Source: Oscillospiraceae bacterium (GTDB lineage Bacteria; Bacillota; Clostridia; Oscillospirales; Ruminococcaceae). Taken from it: a DNA stretch of 5,782 bases. Position 1 is the stretch's first letter. The number at the start of each line of letters is the position of its first letter. The position numbers and the translations under genes are program-made. This document shows positions 4,693 to 5,782 of the stretch, in pieces. A model generated the notes under the pieces. The model was not told where the DNA came from. It was given only the letters and a program-made list of their open reading frames with translations, and ran no database searches. The stretch is taken from contig JAISVP010000065.1 in NCBI GenBank assembly GCA_031271475.1, positions 1 through 5,782 on the forward strand, read 5' to 3'.

Positions 4693-5782
4693 ATGAAGGC
4701 AACGGCACGAATGAAACAGGGACTGAATATAGTTATTGCGGTATTTATTGTCTGGGTAATCGCACTTGGCATTAAACTGGCAATTGTCGGGATAGTGGAT
4801 AATGAAACATATCAGGAGAAGGCTAACGATTATCATTTCGGTTCAATTACTCTGAATGCGAACAGAGGAACCATATATGACGCGGCGGATAGGGTTGTGG
4901 CACAGAGTGCAACAGTGTACAAGGTATACATAGATCCTACGCTGTTTAAAAAAGAACTGGAAAATTTCAGACAAAGAGAAGAGGCCATATATGAAGCCGC
5001 CCTTGAAGCGGCGAAAAAGAATAAGGATAAAGAAAACCCGTCTCCAACTCCGCGAAAGCGTACAGAAGAGGAATATAAAACCGAAGTTATTGATTTTCTG
5101 ACAGGGAAGCTGGAGTTGGAAGAAGGAAAAGTTCTTGAGGCGACACAGCAAAACACACAGTATGTTATACTGAAAATGCAGGTTGATAAAGCAATAGCGG
5201 ATGAAATTACCGAGTATATGAATCTCAATAAAATCGGATCAATTAAGATTGAAACGGATACAAAGCGTTTTTATCCGAAATCAGAGCTTGCCGCGTCAGT
5301 TATAGGCTTTACGAATATTGACGGTATAGGACAGGAAGGTCTTGAAAAATACTATGACGATTATCTGACCGGTACGAACGGTCGTGTAATTTCCGCAAAA
5401 GATGCGCACGGAGATGAAATGCCGTACCGTTATCAGCGTACTTATGAAGCACAGCAAGGAAATAATCTGTACCTTACGCTTGATACAACATTGCAGCATT
5501 ATCTTGAAAAAGCTTTAACGGAAATGATTGTGGCTTACAATGTCACAGAGCGTGCATGCGGAATTATCATGAATGCAAAGACCGGAGCAGTATTGGCTAT
5601 GGCATCGTGCCCCGGCTATGATTTAAACAACCCCAGAACGCTTGCAGACCCTAATATAGAAGAGAAAATTAACAGCTTTCCCGGTAATACCATAGAGGAA
5701 AAACGTCAGAACGCAATGTTCGCGCAATGGAAAAACAAGGCGATTAACGAGATTTACATACCCGGTTCGGGATTTAAGGTAG
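4693..5782 (+). CDS. ftsI: Class B penicillin-binding protein (FtsI/PBP2B/SpoVD type), 3' end outside window
   Basis: The first 363 codons of a membrane-anchored D,D-transpeptidase that cross-links septal or spore peptidoglycan. After a short basic N-terminus there is one membrane helix (about 13-35). The dimerisation/pedestal domain begins with ANRGTIYDAADRVVAQS (56-72) and includes a long charged segment (about 85-145) with a Lys/Glu/Pro-rich stretch near 113-127, then KRFYP (191-195), ASVIGF and GIGQEGLEKYYDDYLTG (211 onward). The transpeptidase domain opens with LYLTLDTTLQ (259-268) and NAKTGAVLAMAS (294-305). The window ends just after the active site PGSGFK, with Ser359 as nucleophile and Lys362; SGFK replaces the common STFK. 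GGGAGGT (4677-4683) sets the ATG at 4693; the in-frame ATG at 4684 directly abuts it and is unlikely. Without the C-terminus, where SpoVD has a PASTA domain, FtsI and SpoVD cannot be separated, so the symbol is tentative. Confidence 0.88.
   Translation, partial: MKATARMKQGLNIVIAVFIVWVIALGIKLAIVGIVDNETYQEKANDYHFGSITLNANRGTIYDAADRVVAQSATVYKVYIDPTLFKKELENFRQREEAIYEAALEAAKKNKDKENPSPTPRKRTEEEYKTEVIDFLTGKLELEEGKVLEATQQNTQYVILKMQVDKAIADEITEYMNLNKIGSIKIETDTKRFYPKSELAASVIGFTNIDGIGQEGLEKYYDDYLTGTNGRVISAKDAHGDEMPYRYQRTYEAQQGNNLYLTLDTTLQHYLEKALTEMIVAYNVTERACGIIMNAKTGAVLAMASCPGYDLNNPRTLADPNIEEKINSFPGNTIEEKRQNAMFAQWKNKAINEIYIPGSGFKV

Noticed and set aside
4833..5228. Minus-strand frames of 102-131 codons over the PBP gene
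   Set aside because: They are antisense to the well-supported class B PBP and consist of Ser/Phe-rich sequence typical of the reverse of Lys/Glu-rich coding DNA.

Overview
The window looks like a chromosomal segment of a low-to-moderate GC Gram-positive bacterium, most likely a member of the Clostridia. The basis is consensus sigma-A promoters, strong AGGAGG-type ribosome binding sites, GTG starts, a YtrA-type GntR regulator, and the clostridial-looking Cys-rich C-terminus and NPCKKTFQALRIAVN segment of RsmH. I cannot fix the genus. All protein genes seen are on the + strand.

Left part (1-2163). A perfect 40-bp palindrome, probably a transcription terminator, sits at the left edge. About 130 bp later a near-consensus promoter (TTGACA-17-TATACT), with a small palindrome over its start region, drives a tight three-gene operon: a 124-residue GntR/YtrA-type repressor, an ABC ATPase (2-nt gap) and a six-helix ABC-2 permease (8-nt overlap). 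This is the usual layout of a self-regulated export or stress-response ABC system in Firmicutes. The substrate cannot be read from the sequence.

Middle (2164-2560). There is no protein gene here. The first half can fold into a compact RNA of about 142 nt (2189-2330) closed by a perfect 8-bp stem and holding an inner long-range helix and several hairpins. A strong rho-independent terminator (2341-2392) follows. I do not recognise this RNA with certainty and consider it the most interesting element in the window. Two tandem perfect-consensus sigma-A promoters then precede rsmH.

Right part (2561-5782). This is the start of the division and cell wall (dcw) cluster: rsmH (16S rRNA m4C1402 methyltransferase), an FtsL-like divisome protein, and the first 363 codons of a class B penicillin-binding protein (FtsI/PBP2B/SpoVD type), which runs off the window just after its SxxK active site. 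The usual first gene, mraZ, is absent directly upstream of rsmH.

Two copies of a 160-161-bp MITE with 20-bp perfect terminal inverted repeats sit on either side of ftsL, in the rsmH-ftsL and ftsL-PBP gaps. They have different 3-bp target duplications (TTA and TGA), so they arrived independently. A solitary sequence resembling the same end lies just upstream of the PBP gene.
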